The notes: generated by a model from the sequence alone, not told the origin. A stretch of DNA of 64,000 nucleotides from Scortum barcoo (GCA_023238725.1 CM041546.1:21832085-21896084), one strand, 5' to 3'; shown: positions 36,480-48,060, counted from the first letter of the stretch. Translations and numbers: made by a program.

Positions 36480-36760
36480 CAGTTAACCCCTGCAGCGCTG
36501 GGCGGATTGATGGAAGCGTCTCACAATGGGGCCCTTATGCAGGGCAGGAAGTTACGCTGATGATTGTGAGAACATGGGATGAAAAGTGACAACACATCAA
36601 GTGATTAGTTATTGTGACGTTGTGAGAGTGATTTGATTTATGTTGAGATTATCATTTCATCATTATTACCATTATGAGCATGATATTAATTGGAGTAATT
36701 TGCTGTCAGCTCAGCATAAGCCTGTTCACGGGTCAGTGGGAATTCACGCTTTTAGTATTT
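36480..36760. promoter_or_regulatory. Candidate conserved non-coding element
   Basis: Contains GGGCGGATTGATGG, AAGTGATTAGTTATTGTGACG, GAGATTATCATTTC, CATTATTACCATTATGAGC, GATATTAATTGGAGTAATTTGC and GTCAGCTCAGC. Very dense ATTA/TAAT cores; no coding frame. Confidence 0.4.
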
Positions 36761-37376
36761 GTGTGCATGTTTCACATTTTTAAACTTTCTAATGATTATG
36801 CAGCTGTACCAACTAAATGATTCCGAGAACTTTTTCTTTGCTGTGTCACTGTCAATATTTAAGAGCACGTCACAACATAATTAACAGATCACCACAAACT
36901 CTCAGACCTCACACCATTTTACTGCCACCTACCTTACTAAAATCAGCCTCTGTGGTAATAGAAACGGAGGTGATGCAGCAAGGGCCCCAATATAGACTTA
37001 AACCAGGATGACTCTGCAGTCAAATGCACCCCAGACACCTTTCCTGCATCCTGGTGGAGTAGTAATAGTGAGCGGCTGAATGACGTGAACACTTTGCGGA
37101 TGAAGCAGGAGCAGATACCGCGACATTAAGATCTGTTTTTAAAATTTGTTTCCAGATGGCCTAAATCACATTGTTTCTTTTTTGATATGCTGTTTTTTTC
37201 AAATAGAAAACTTTTTTCCATCCATTTTTTTTAAAGCAAAAATGTTTAATGTACATCACAGCGGGAAATGAAAATGATTAATTAAAGTTATAATTATTTA
37301 TTTTTTAGATTTTATGCTAAATATCTTTTCTTATTTTTTATCTTACCTTATGTCTTGCATTTCCTCTATTTATTTT
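36760..37376. other. Non-coding, AT-rich
   Basis: Runs of T and A, no exon. The last 200 bp may be the decayed body of the retroelement whose 3' tail follows. Confidence 0.45.
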
Positions 37377-37463
37377 CCATTGTGTTTCGCTGCTGTTACA
37401 CTGTGAATTTCCCCGCTGTGGGACTAATAAAGGAAATCTGAATCTGAATCTGAATCTGATCTG
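37376..37463 (+). mobile_element. Non-LTR retroelement 3' tail
   Basis: CTGTGAATTTCCCC...GTGGGACTAATAAAG followed by tandem CTGAAT hexamers matches the 3' end of abundant teleost LINE/SINE elements, in which the short tandem at the tail comes from target-primed reverse transcription. No reverse transcriptase frame is present upstream, so this is a 5'-truncated relic. The family is not assigned. Confidence 0.6.
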
Positions 37464-37482
37464 AAATATACTGTGGTGTTTT

Positions 37483-37503
37483 TGTTGTTGTTGTTGTTGT
37501 TTT
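37483..37503 (+). repeat. (GTT)n microsatellite
   Basis: About six GTT units, 20 bp after the retroelement tail. Confidence 0.9.
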
Positions 37504-37509
37504 ACATTA

Positions 37510-38130
37510 GCACTATTAGTGACTTTCAAATCCTACACATAGCAGCATGTATCATATTTGTTTTAACCATATTTTACAGGTTTGTTTAGAACTAACTTCA
37601 GTACACCCATCATATGTGATCAGTTCCCTTAACTCACATTCGACATTCAGGCCAACTTTTACCATTTGAACTTGCAAGCCTCCACTCTGCCTTATGAGCC
37701 GCAGGAAAGTAACATGAGAGTCATACGAGTGTAGCACATGAAAATGTATTCAGCTGAAAACCTCTGTGAGGAAAACTGCACGAGATGAGGCCTCTGTTTA
37801 TTTTAATTTAATTATTCCACAATCACAGAAAAGCTAAACTAAACATGGCGTTCGGTAAACATATTTAATATAATCATGTAATAAGCTAACATCTTCTCGG
37901 ATGCCACATTGATATTTCCGTGAAACAAACATCTGATCCGTCATTTATCACAAAAATGTAAATGAAACAAAGACATGGCATTGCAGATATTGTTATAACT
38001 TATTAACCTTTTATCCATGTGTGCTGTAATGCATCTTCCAGCCCAACACAGCCAGATTAATGTGTAAATGATGATATTGCGGACTAGAAACACATATTTC
38101 TTCCCATTTTCTCTTAGAGGAGCCCCACAT
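37510..38130. other. Non-coding, no feature recognised
   Basis: AT-rich unique DNA. CATTTATCACAAAAATG and GTGTAAATGATGATATTG near the right side may belong to the adjacent enhancer-like stretch. Confidence 0.4.
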
Positions 38131-38340
38131 GCCCTTGAAGCTTTGTGAAGTGTGATTTGTAAATGAGATAGGCGAGTATTACGGACCCTTGGTATTTCTC
38201 TTGGCGCCCTGCAATCAATTAAAGTGCGACAATAATAAATGTATACATTTAGAGGGATTTCGCCGCGGTGACAAATGATTTTACCCTTGAGCTATTGACA
38301 TTGTCTGGGAATAAGCTGTGTCCGTCCCTGTTGTGTATTC
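38130..38340. promoter_or_regulatory. Candidate conserved non-coding element
   Basis: Contains GATTTGTAAATGAG, GCAATCAATTAAAGTGCG, ACAATAATAAATG, GGTGACAAATGATTTTACC and GCTATTGACATTGTCTGGG. Balanced, repeat-free, enhancer-like. Confidence 0.4.
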
Positions 38341-39560
38341 TGTCTGAGGGTCCCTTCCTCTGCTCGGGGAGTCTGAGGACATGGCAGACACATATTCATC
38401 ATTAACATGTGAGCATGGGTGCACACTCAGGCTCACACACGTGTGTGCGAGCATTCACATGCGTTATCCCATGCATGCAAGCATCCTCTGCTTAATGGGT
38501 GCAAAGTGCCTTGTTGTACACCTCTCACCTCACAGTTCAAAAGAAAAGTTAGATTTAATCAATGCTCCCACTTATAATGGGATTTTAGAAAGAAATATTT
38601 GTGTGCTTCTGTTGCTCGCTGATACCATCTTAAGATCGAGGTAATTGGATCCCCTGTAGTCAACTGAATGATGATTGTGAGCTCTCTTATTAAGTGGGAC
38701 GAGAAAATTGAAGACTCGATGTGGTTACATCGAGTTCTTTGTTGTACGGGTGACATATTCTTTGCTCATTAATTTCACAACTCTCTTTTCAAATGTTTGC
38801 TCCATTTCTCTTTCTCCATGGCGAGCAGATTTACTCTAGAGTGCTCCATCTCACCCAGTTTTCATACTTTTTTGTACCTGACATGAAAATTGGAAAATAT
38901 ATCTTCTAATCCTCTTTTGATTTTATTCATGGCTTTGATATGTTACCTAGTTCATATGATTGATTGGCTGAGGGGGTGATGGAATTGTAGTAATAGAAGT
39001 CATTAAGCTGGTGGGGATCTAATATTACCAATCTGCTAGCCCCTGAAAGATCCATCAATAGGTGAGATATTTTCTCGCAGAGAGGGGGGTGACACATTTA
39101 ACATATTTCAATAACGTAATTTTCATGTGGGGCAGGTCAGGCTGTGAGTACAAAGGGCAATAGTGTTGGAGTGTGTGAGTTGAATCGGGGCGTATGCTAA
39201 GCAAATCAATAAAACATTAAAGGCAGCATGCAGAGAGCAGCCCATTTGGTACCTGTCTGCCAAGGGCAATGGTCTAGCCACTCAGAAAAGAGAGAAGGAT
39301 TGGAGTTGCTGGGCTTGAGGAATGCTCTGGCACTAACATAATTGGAAGGTAGTTGCCTTATGACTGCAAATTGGGTTTTTGCGCTTCATCAATAGGCATT
39401 TTGACAAGCAGCGTCCATCACGCCGCATCTCACTCTTGCCACGCGAGGCAGAGAAAGAAGTGTCTTAATAATTACATTAAATCTCTCCCCCTCACCCACC
39501 CCCAGCAACCTTTCTTATTGTTGGACAAGAAAAGCAATATGGTATAATTAGGTTTGATTG
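38340..39560. other. Non-coding, partly enhancer-like
   Basis: 38930-39210 is motif-rich (GATTGATTGGC, GTCATTAAGCTGG, CTAATATTACCAATC, CAATAACGTAATTTTC) and may be another conserved element. The rest is unique, without exon or repeat. Confidence 0.4.
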
Positions 39561-39630
39561 GGGATGGTGGCGGCTGGAGATAGGAGGGGGGGCTTTGATG
39601 CGTTTCCGGTGAGATTTGCAGATGAATGAA

Positions 39631-39644
39631 GTTACCATAGCGAC
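39631..39644 (+). promoter_or_regulatory. RFX X-box-like motif
   Basis: GTTACCATAGCGAC matches the palindromic X-box GTTRCCATRGYAAC at 13 of 14 positions. RFX factors bind such sites in ciliary and neural gene regulation. Single motif, candidate only. Confidence 0.3.
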
Positions 39645-39719
39645 GTACATTTGTGTCCACTAGTGCGTAAAGCATAGAGCAAGGCACGTGGGCAAGCAGG
39701 ACACGTAACATCTGTTAAC

Positions 39720-41390
39720 TGAAAGCATGCCAGGCGTATTGACATTGACCTGCTGTGATAGACCAGCTAATGGTGCCCAAATGCAGATGTGTACCAGTTA
39801 TGGATGACCTGATGGAAGTTATGTGTTTCACCTGTGAGCTGCTGGGTAAAAATATGGCAGCACAAAGGCGTTGTCATGTGGTGTTTTGTTGAACCTAACC
39901 TGTTCTGTGGCAGGCTGATGGGCTGACAATAAAGGTTTAGACAAACTGTTGTTTTAATGAGTAATGTTTTTTGAGTGAAACTGCATCTATACTAAAATGA
40001 CCATTTTCTGTTATATTTTACGCAGTTCAACTCCAGTATTTTTGTTGAAAAAAATGACTGTAAATAAAAAATTTTTCCTTTTAACGAAAAAATATGCGGT
40101 GATCAAAGTATTTGCCCACTGTCTATCTCTAAGGACACACACAGCCCGAACAACCTCCACTGAGAAGAAAGGGCAGGCTGTCTGTTGACTCCAAACTCTG
40201 GGAAAAATATAACCTACAATCTCATTGCTGTTCATAAAGCCGATTGAAATAATAACCTAAGGCCTATCAGGTAGAGTATATTGTCATTTTTATTCACTAT
40301 TCTCTTCTCTCACACAGTTTTATGAGATCACTGTCAATAAATTGAAGTGAAACTGTAAAAGTAAAGTAATAATCTAAATTTGACAACTAATGATCTTTTA
40401 CGGAGTAAAATCTTCAGATTTTCTTTAAATTATTCATCATACAGACCATAGACCATAGTGGGATGCTAAAATACTCCAATAAATACACTCAGTCCTGACA
40501 AACGGCCATTAGCAGCCATTAACAAGATTCATTTTGGCAGCTTAGCAGTGTGGTGTGAGATAAATATTTCACTCGAAAATACTTAGATGAAACAAATAAG
40601 TCCCTGACCTTTTATTTTGTGTCTACATAGCTTGTACTGTAGTCTGAATGTGTATTATTCTTAATTCCATGGAGAGAGACAGTAAGATGCCACTACTTAA
40701 CCACAAGTGAGATTTACAGGAGATTTACAGGATTTACAATATCTAGGACAGCGATGGCAAACAGAGTTACGGCAAAGATTTCTTTACTGACGGGTCAAGT
40801 AGAGAGAATTCAAGGTGCTTGAAAGGTCAAAGATAGATACCCCAGCATCCCTCAGCAGTACAGTAGCCTCAGTAGACCAGAATGCACTGCAGCAGGACGT
40901 GGTGCTTTGCATTCTGTGCGAGTGACAGGACTTGGTTGTTGACAGGAAAAACTGTTGCTCCACTATCATCATCATTATTGCTGCCTGAACCCACTCATGA
41001 AACCCACAGCTGAACGCAACACGTTAACACAGCAGGGCGAGGAGAAGTGGGTTCATCAAAGTAAATTATAATACACAGAGATGTAGGCCCAGCTCTGAAC
41101 ATACTGATGGCCGTGACGGAGAATCAGAGGACAGGATCTCGCAGCTCAGTCTAATAAATATAATCCTCCTCAGCCACATCTGACTGGCTGGTACCTGATT
41201 TTTTTTTCTTTTTTTTTAAAGGCCACTGTTGATGTCACATATCAGCAAAGAGCTGGCTTTAAAGAATGCGCTTACCCAACGTGTATTCACACAGAAGCAT
41301 TAAAGACTCTTAAGTGTCGCACAATTGTCCGTTCCTCGGGGAAGTGGAGGACGAGGAACCGCATTAGCAAGTGGGAGCGTTTCAACCTAA
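39720..41390. other. Non-coding, no gene
   Basis: AT-rich unique DNA with a T-rich patch (41201-41217) and a small tandem GAGATTTACAG (40718-40737). No transposon or exon recognised. Confidence 0.45.
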
Positions 41391-41398
41391 CTGCCCAC

Positions 41399-41435
41399 AG
41401 GGGTGGGGGGGGGGGGGGTGGGGGGGGAAGGGGGT
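41399..41435 (+). repeat. Poly(G) tract, G-quadruplex-prone
   Basis: Near-continuous G run of about 36 bases broken by two T and one AA. Strong potential for intramolecular G-quadruplexes; assembly and sequencing across it may be unreliable. Confidence 0.9.
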
Positions 41436-41439
41436 GAAG

Positions 41440-42040
41440 GTTTAAGGTGCCGCCGTTTGTAGCGAGGCTAATACGAGGATGGATGGAGGCGAAAACATGG
41501 ATCTTTTTTAGTTCGTGGGTTTGTCGCTTAAAGTTACACACTCATGGAGGGAAAAACAAAACTTTGAGAAACGGACAAGCCGGTCAACCCTTTACTTTTA
41601 GCGCAGGGTTATCCACATATTGTCTGGAGTGCGATGAACCCCCCTCGTCTTTGTGTCTGCCTCTTGTAAACACAGAACTGGAAAAATAAAACAACAGGAA
41701 GTGTATGACAGAACAGCTCTGTTTGGTGTACGGTTTGATGTGTCATCACATTTGGTTTATGGATGTTTCTGCCCTTGTTTTTGTTTTGAAATTGTGTAAA
41801 CTTTTTGCAAGAGATGTACACAGATAAGTGGATGTTTGGATTGCTGCTTGTTTAGTCATCCTAGTGTCTGTTATTGCAGTCATAATGACAGGCAATAATT
41901 GCAAATATCATTTTCATGACGGGGTTACACAGGCAGGAGTATTTAGGATGCTAGCGTGTGATGTTAGACAGCCGGGTGCGATACCGTGCTGTCGAGCCCT
42001 TTATTCCCTTCTAAAATAAGACCTCATTTGTTAGCTAAAA
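41440..42040. other. Non-coding, no gene
   Basis: Unique DNA. An 80-codon frame at 41447-41689 and a 63-codon frame at 41828-42019 show no known domain. Confidence 0.4.
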
Positions 42041-42440
42041 GAAACCAAAATAAATGAAAAACTAGTTCTATCCTCCTCCCATCATGCATCGCTGCCGCTC
42101 AGGTTTCATAAAATCGAGCTCGGTTGCCACGTGTGATTTTCCTTTGCGGGGATCGCCTGAAAGTAAAAACAATTATCCTGCTATTTTGGAGGCATATTTC
42201 TTTAAAATTGGACAGTCTGGGGATCTGTAATAAACCTAAGTGCAGGAATGAAGAAAAAGCTCCTTTTAAAGCCGTCCACCTTGGGGAGCGTGTCACTGGA
42301 AATCCTCTGGCTCTTTTTAATACATCAAAGCAGCAAATTAATCCTGAATACAACACATGTACAGGCAGGTAAATGAAGACAAAGCCACAGTGGACCTGGG
42401 CTACATGCCTCTTATTACAGGCCGCTGATAAACTCCACCT
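42040..42440. promoter_or_regulatory. Candidate conserved non-coding element
   Basis: CCCATCATGCATCG, AACAATTATCC, TGTAATAAACC and GCAAATTAATCC in a balanced unique stretch. Overlapping 82- and 114-codon frames on opposite strands resemble nothing known. Confidence 0.3.
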
Positions 42441-42819
42441 CAAGCCTTACAAATGGCTTATTGGGAGGTGTGGGAGAAACTTATTCTTAATAAGCCTGTC
42501 ACTTTAAAAGGGAAGTGTAAGCAAGAGAAAAATGGAGTTAAAGAACAAAAAGACAGTCTCTGCACATAATGGCGGCACTTTTGCACAGTACCTCCTCAAA
42601 CTAAATAATACACCAAATCTTGTGCTTATTATATCATAGATGCCATAGATGAAGTAGTTCTAATAAGAAAAGGTGAAGAAGTCCTCATCGGTGCCAAAAA
42701 ATGTAATTTTCCACTTATCTTTTTAAATAATGCCAACTTAAATCCTCATTATTTGTCTCTGTGCTCACTGTGACTAAGCTCTTACTCACTGTCATGACAA
42801 AGAAAGGCGAAACCATGAA

Positions 42820-43160
42820 GTGTTGTGGAAGATTATGGTTCGGAGCAATGACTCAGGAGTGGCTGACGTGAAGCTCCAGGACGTCAGAATTGTCAACCGG
42901 CTGTTAATTGCAGTTATTATTCAGTTTTAATTGTTGCATGATGGGGATCAGCGGTTAGTTCTCTAATAAGGGATGTGCAACCCACATTTTGTGCTACAAC
43001 AAACAAAGGAGCGATTTCAGATTCATTATCTCATCAGCACCTCGGTACTGTAGAAAAAGATTATGCATAAATTAATTTACATTATTGAAATAGAAAGGGC
43101 ATTACTGCAGATGAATATTCAAAGGTCAAAACAGCTGCATCTTCAGGAAATATTTTTGTG
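42820..43160. promoter_or_regulatory. Candidate conserved non-coding element
   Basis: Contains GTGGCTGACGTG, CTGTTAATTGCAGTTATTATTC, TTTTAATTGTTGCATGATGGGG, TTCTCTAATAAGGG, GATTATGCATAAATTAATTTAC and GATGAATATTC. One of the densest homeodomain/POU-type stretches in the window. Confidence 0.4.
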
Positions 43161-43199
43161 CCACACCAGTCATACAATGTTGTGGAAATATCAGAGTTC

Positions 43200-44090
43200 A
43201 TGTGATTTTTAGTCCGTGGGCATTAAGAAATACATTTTCTCCTCCATTTGGAACGTCAGTCAACAGTTTCTCTCATTTGTAAACAGCTGCTGTAAGTTTA
43301 GCAGAGACAAGAAGGAACCTGATGTCTATGTTTGTTTTTTCTTAGTTTTAATGTACATTATCAAAAGGTTACTTAGATCTTTAGTAGGCAAAATGTCTCT
43401 TACTGTAAAGTATGCTAATAGATACTTTGCCTTATTTAAGTAAACAGTGAAGTCCTAAATTCTCTCTAAACAATAGCACGCATCCACAAAAACAAGTCCT
43501 CCACAGGCCTCAGACCAAGACCCGAACCCGGCCTGTACCCCTGCCTTTCAGACCTAGATACATAATCATGCCTTTAGTTTACTGTAGTCTTCTCCAAATG
43601 TGGGCCAGAGGAGTGTGACGTCAAAATGTTGCTCCGAGCTGAACTTTAACTCAGTCCAAACAGTTCAAATCCAGGAGAGAGCCGTACATGGAAGCATTTC
43701 AGGTGTCCCTGCAGACTGAATATACCTTTTTGTTCATATCTCAGTTGCAATCTCTACACCATACGTAGCCAGTGAGGTTTTTCTTTGTTCTTACGACGAG
43801 GTCATGTTTCTTCACTGCACTTTGATTTCCTGAATCAATGGAGATTTCAAGAAGCTCCCTCTTAACAAGTTTTTGCTTTGATTTTATCCATTACTGACTG
43901 CAAGCGTGCCAAGCTGATTCAGCGCATGGACACTGCTTATCTATATGTAACATCTGACATGCATCAACATGGATGACTGGTGAGACAGAAAGAATTGCAT
44001 TATTTTTATTAGTGAGAGTACAAAAATATAAGATCAACTGGACAGTGCGGTTGACAAACATGACAGTTAATCCATTGAAACTGATCACTT
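43200..44090. other. Non-coding; contains a consensus CRE
   Basis: Mostly AT-rich unique sequence. TGACGTCA, the full cAMP-response element palindrome, lies at 43616-43623. A 75-codon frame at 43216-43443 is hydrophobic but not recognised. Confidence 0.4.
43616..43623. promoter_or_regulatory. CRE palindrome TGACGTCA
   Basis: Exact consensus site for CREB/ATF bZIP dimers. A single 8-bp match, with no promoter features around it. Confidence 0.25.
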
Positions 44091-44099
44091 CCATCCATA

Positions 44100-44490
44100 A
44101 TCTAGCAGATTAGTAAGAGAACTCTTAAAGTGATTTCATTAAGACTGAACTATCGATGGGGAAAAGTGGGAAATGCGTAATGGAATTTCATACAAATATT
44201 AGGCTTTATTTATATCAGGCAGTTTTAATATTGGCAATTAATTTTTCAGAGGGTCAAACAGAGTTGCTAATGTAGCATTTCAGAGTGCAGGTCTTTTGAC
44301 ACAGCTGTGTGACTGAGGCTACATATTTTATTCCCCGCAGGACCAGAAGACAGTATAATCCCCCAGAGATGACTTCCTTTCGATAGCGAGCTCTGAAAGC
44401 TTCCTGTCACTTAGTGTGGTTTGACAGCATCATCGCTGCGACCATTGATCCGTTTGCTTGACTCTGCATTATTAAGATGACAATTGTGTG
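44100..44490. promoter_or_regulatory. Candidate conserved non-coding element
   Basis: Contains GATTTCATTAAG, GGCTTTATTTATATC, TTTAATATTGGCAATTAATTTTTC, GAGTTGCTAATGTAGC, CGACCATTGATCCG and GCATTATTAAGATG. Enhancer-like. A pyrimidine-AG pair (TTATTCCCCGCAG at 44328-44340) looks like a splice acceptor but no convincing exon follows. Confidence 0.35.
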
Positions 44491-44788
44491 CGTGGGCGCG
44501 CGGTGTGTGTGTCCCAACTGTAATGCATGTCTCAGATCCATTATAACCAGATTAGATTCCCCTCTCCTGGAAGTGCAGCTCTGTGACAGAGAGCATAATC
44601 TTTAATGGAATTTGTGTGAAATTAAATTATACAAGCATCAATAAACATAACATAATTCAGAAGAGTAAATGGGCTTAATTTATTGGATGGGCAGGCGTAA
44701 TGGCACCGGTGTGTATAGAATGAAGATGTCAGGGAGACAGGTTTGAAACAGCGGGGTAAAAAGGGGTTGACAAATACATCATCAGTCA

Positions 44789-44804
44789 GTGTGTGTGTGT
44801 GTGC
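44789..44804 (+). repeat. (GT)n microsatellite
   Basis: Eight GT units, grading to GC. Confidence 0.85.
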
Positions 44805-44894
44805 GTGCATTTTTATGTTAGCATGTGTGACACTTTAAGTGAGAAAGATAAATGTTAACGATGAGGCATAGCAGGGTCTTCACTGTTCTTACTG

Positions 44895-44898
<4 letters not shown>

Positions 44899-44931
<33 letters not shown>
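44899..44931 (+). repeat. (GT)n microsatellite
   Basis: About 16 pure GT units. Confidence 0.95.
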
Positions 44932-44932
<1 letters not shown>

Positions 44933-45124
44933 ATGTGCAGTGTGTGTCTCTGTGTGTGCAAGGCATGCGTGTGTTCAATATTCTGAGGCAGGAATTTGGA
45001 ACAGCAGGAAACTGGCAGATTCTTCATCCACATGAGTGGGTAAAGAAAGTTCAACCTTTTATTAGAGAGGACTGTAATTTAATGGGCAGGGTGCACACAT
45101 GGACTGAGAGAGAGCCGAGCTGAG

Positions 45125-45290
45125 CGAGATGAAGACAGAGGGTGGCGAGGGAGGGAGAGGGAGAGAGAGAGAGAGAGAAGAGAGGGAGAGGGGGGAGACA
45201 AAGATTAGATTGAGAGACAAATGAAAAGATAGCAAGAAAGCAATGGAGATGGAGAGGGAGTGAGACGGAAAAAAGGGGAAAAAAAGGTTG
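45125..45290 (+). repeat. Polypurine tract with (GA)n core
   Basis: Strongly purine-biased for about 165 bp, with a GA repeat core near 45157-45180. Such mirror-like polypurine tracts can adopt triplex (H-DNA) structure. Confidence 0.8.
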
Positions 45291-45344
45291 AAAATGCTGG
45301 GGTGAAAACATATTGAGGGACGGGGTGAGGAAGAAAGGGTTCAA

Positions 45345-45374
45345 GTGTGTGTATGTGTGTGTGTGTGTGTGTGT
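45345..45374 (+). repeat. (GT)n microsatellite
   Basis: About 14 GT units with one AT interruption. Confidence 0.9.
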
Positions 45375-45379
45375 TCTTT

Positions 45380-46400
45380 GAAAGGAAGATTTGATGGAGT
45401 GGCTCTGCAGCTGTAACAGTCAAGTGTTTGATTGCCCGGGTGGGAATCGTGTGAGGTTGTCATTTTGCGTCTTAACCTTTTCGGGGGAGCTTTTCTTTTT
45501 TTGGGTGGGAGGTTAATAATCAAAAATGATCTGCTTCACTAGAGCAGATAAATAGTGTCAAACACAGCTGGGACAGAGAGAGGCTGACTGGCCACCACAG
45601 AGCTAAATTGATGGTTGTAGCTGCAGAGGAGACGGGGAAAAAGCCCCCTCGCTCTACTGTATGACATGAATAGACTTCTAGGTGTCGCGTTTTTTTCTGC
45701 TCTGTCGTTTTTTTTTTTTGTGATGAGCTGCAGTCTGTGAACGCCATGAGCGTTTTCGCGTTTTTTTGTGATGTAGCCAGTCAGAAGCCAAGCGGCGCGG
45801 ATGTAAAGTGTGCGTCATCGAGGAAGTCGCCCGAGACATGGGAGCACGCCGCAGCTGAACCCAACAGCGCCTTTATAACAGCTTTTCAATTTACAATCTG
45901 AGGAGTTGACATTTTTATTCATTATATTTCTTTTTCCCCCCTTTCCAGTCAGGTTGTGTGTATTTAAGAAACGCTCGCCACAGTGTTGACTCTGCGTGAG
46001 GGATTATGTCATAGTCAGACACACGTACACACACACAATATAAGACAGAAAAAGGCCCAAGCTGTTGAAGACATATGTCATTGTCACTTTTTTTTTTCTC
46101 CTCCTCCTCCTCACAGAAGGCCTGACTGTTTTTGAAAGATATACTGTCCACAAAAGCCTCTTCTTCTTTATCCCATAAATCTGTTTGTGTGGCGGATAAA
46201 AGGAGATGGACTGAGAGGAAAAGAAAAGCGACTCAGTTTACTTTATCATCTTTCACTCTCCCACCCTCCCACCCTCCCTCCCCCCCGTCTTGCCCTCGCT
46301 CCGGCAGCAGATTTGTGGCCATAATCGTGGATAACTTACAGTATAATCTTGTTTGTTCCTTTCTTAAATGGAGCGATAACATCTCTCCGGATCATGAGTG
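45380..46400. other. Non-coding, no gene
   Basis: Unique sequence with T-rich patches (45688-45720, 46088-46110) and C-rich DNA (46258-46290). CpG-containing stretch at 45755-45850. No exon supported. Confidence 0.4.
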
Positions 46401-46407
46401 GAACAGC

Positions 46408-46515
46408 AGCGGGGGGGGTAGAGGAGGGCAGGAGGGGGTGGGACAGGGGGCTAAGGTGGAGGAGGATGGGAGGGGGAGGAGGGGTTGGGAGTGGAGCAAC
46501 GGGGAGGTGGGAAAG
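46408..46515 (+). repeat. G-rich polypurine tract
   Basis: About 105 bp with many runs of three or more G, giving several possible G-quadruplexes. The 178- and 145-codon frames here and the opposite-strand Pro-rich frame are consequences of this composition. Confidence 0.8.
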
Positions 46516-46636
46516 GATAGAGAGGCTGTTGCACCTCTTTTCTTTATGTGGAAATCCTATAGTGCTGGTTTTTATGACCAGCTGCCTGGCTGCTTCCACT
46601 CCAGGATTTACAAACCCCCACCCCCTCCCCACCCTT

Positions 46637-46653
46637 CACACACACACACACAA
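46637..46653 (+). repeat. (CA)n microsatellite
   Basis: Eight CA units. Confidence 0.9.
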
Positions 46654-46806
46654 AAACTCACAATGTAGGCACAGTGTTATCTGGAGAAAGGACAGTAATA
46701 AATTCCAGCAATATAAGAGGTCAGCAAAGGTCGATCGGCAAGGAAGATCCCCTGTCATAATTTGTTTAAGGACCTGCATCCAATAGATGTTTTGAGGATT
46801 GTCAAA

Positions 46807-46828
<22 letters not shown>
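46807..46828 (+). repeat. (GT)n microsatellite
   Basis: Eleven GT units followed by GGGTGGGTGG. Confidence 0.9.
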
Positions 46829-46837
<9 letters not shown>

Positions 46838-46859
46838 GTTGGGGGGGACGCTAAATGCA

Positions 46860-47060
46860 AACAGTTCATTATTCGGTGAAGTGAAATGGGCTTTTGTTTA
46901 GATCAGTCACAGCCGTAAGAGCTCCCAGTGACACTGCCATATAAACTGGGTTAAAAAATCCTTGCTGGGAGCGCTGCATTTGTGACGATTGGTGATGTTT
47001 ATCTTATTAAATACAGTGAAAATCAATTGCAGAAGGTAAAGCCCATAAACTCAGTTTTAT
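46860..47060. promoter_or_regulatory. Candidate conserved non-coding element
   Basis: GTTCATTATTCGG, GGAGCGCTGCATTTGTGACG, ATTGGTGATG, TTATCTTATTAAATAC and AAAATCAATTGCAG in balanced unique DNA. Texture-based call. Confidence 0.35.
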
Positions 47061-47150
47061 CCAATGTTTGACTTCTGTACTTGCAGCACAGCAGGTAGTG
47101 AATTTGAAAGAGAATGCAGATTAAAAGAATGATTCAATCTTAGTGTGAAA

Positions 47151-47233
47151 CACATATACACACATATACATTAGTACTGTACAACATGAACCTTATGGCC
47201 TGATACACATATACAGTCATATACACATATACA
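47151..47233 (+). repeat. Dispersed decamer CACATATACA, four copies
   Basis: Exact copies at 47151-47160, 47161-47170, 47206-47215 and 47224-47233, two in tandem and two separated by unrelated DNA. Confidence 0.8.
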
Positions 47234-47239
47234 ATTATA

Positions 47240-48060
47240 ATATATTCACATATGTCTGCTTTACACAAAAAACCATATATGTCCAAATTTGATGATTTTT
47301 AATTTTTTTAGGAAAACTTAAGAAGTTTGTTTCCCTATAGAAGTTGTGAAAATTCCTCTACCTCGCAAGCCAAACAAACCAAAAGCTCATTTGATTTTCT
47401 GAAAAAGTGTCAGTGTTTCTTTTCACGAGATCATGAAAAGGTGACATTTTGAAGATACATGTATTGTACATACAAAACAAACCCGTACATAATACTGTTA
47501 CACTGCATTAAAGCAGACAGTAAAAAGTATTGCACTTCACTTTAGGTTCACTTATTTAGCATCATAACTAGTATATATTTTTAAATGTACCATATTGTAA
47601 AGTTAAGGAAATACATGTTTAATTATGTATTTATGTGTCTATAACTCCTCCAGATAATGAATGACAATATAATAAAACATAGTTTTCATGATAGAGGATA
47701 TGTCTTCATATCAGAACTGTGACAAATTGACACAGCACATTAGTACGCACTTAAAAATGTATGACATACATCTACATAACAGCGTGTTTTAAACAATTTA
47801 TTAAAAGTTTATACTGCTTAAAATACTGAATAAAGGGACGTACAGTAAAGTGTTACTCAAGTAGGAGCTTTTCACATAATGACCACTTACAAAATAGAAA
47901 AGTTATCCATTGACATCACTGATATCAAATAGAAGTAAACTTCTTGATTGTTATTTTTCTATTACTGGAAGCTGTGAAACTCATAATGCATTTAATTTTA
48001 AATAATGTAATGTTCTTCCCAAAGTAATGTGAGGCCTGGCTGAAGCTGCACACTTCTTAA
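47240..48060. other. Non-coding, very AT-rich
   Basis: No gene, no recognised transposon. AT-rich unique sequence up to the perfect hairpin at 48064. Confidence 0.45.

Noticed and set aside
43010..43045. RE1/NRSE-like TCAGCACCTCGG
   Set aside because: Only the left half matches; the right half lacks the GACAG-type core.
43655..43675. T-loop-like GTTCAAATCC
   Set aside because: Flanking bases do not form a T-arm stem; no tRNA around it.
44328..44360. Splice-acceptor-like TTATTCCCCGCAG
   Set aside because: No open frame with protein character and no donor follow it; such matches are common by chance.
45051..45523. Overlapping minus-strand frames rich in Ser/Leu/Pro
   Set aside because: They arise from the purine-rich and GT-repeat DNA on the plus strand; no domain.
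46132..46668. 178-codon plus-strand open frame, longest in the window
   Set aside because: It crosses pyrimidine-rich, G-rich and CA-repeat DNA; the peptide is compositionally biased with no domain, and opposite-strand and other-frame openings of similar length come from the same low complexity.
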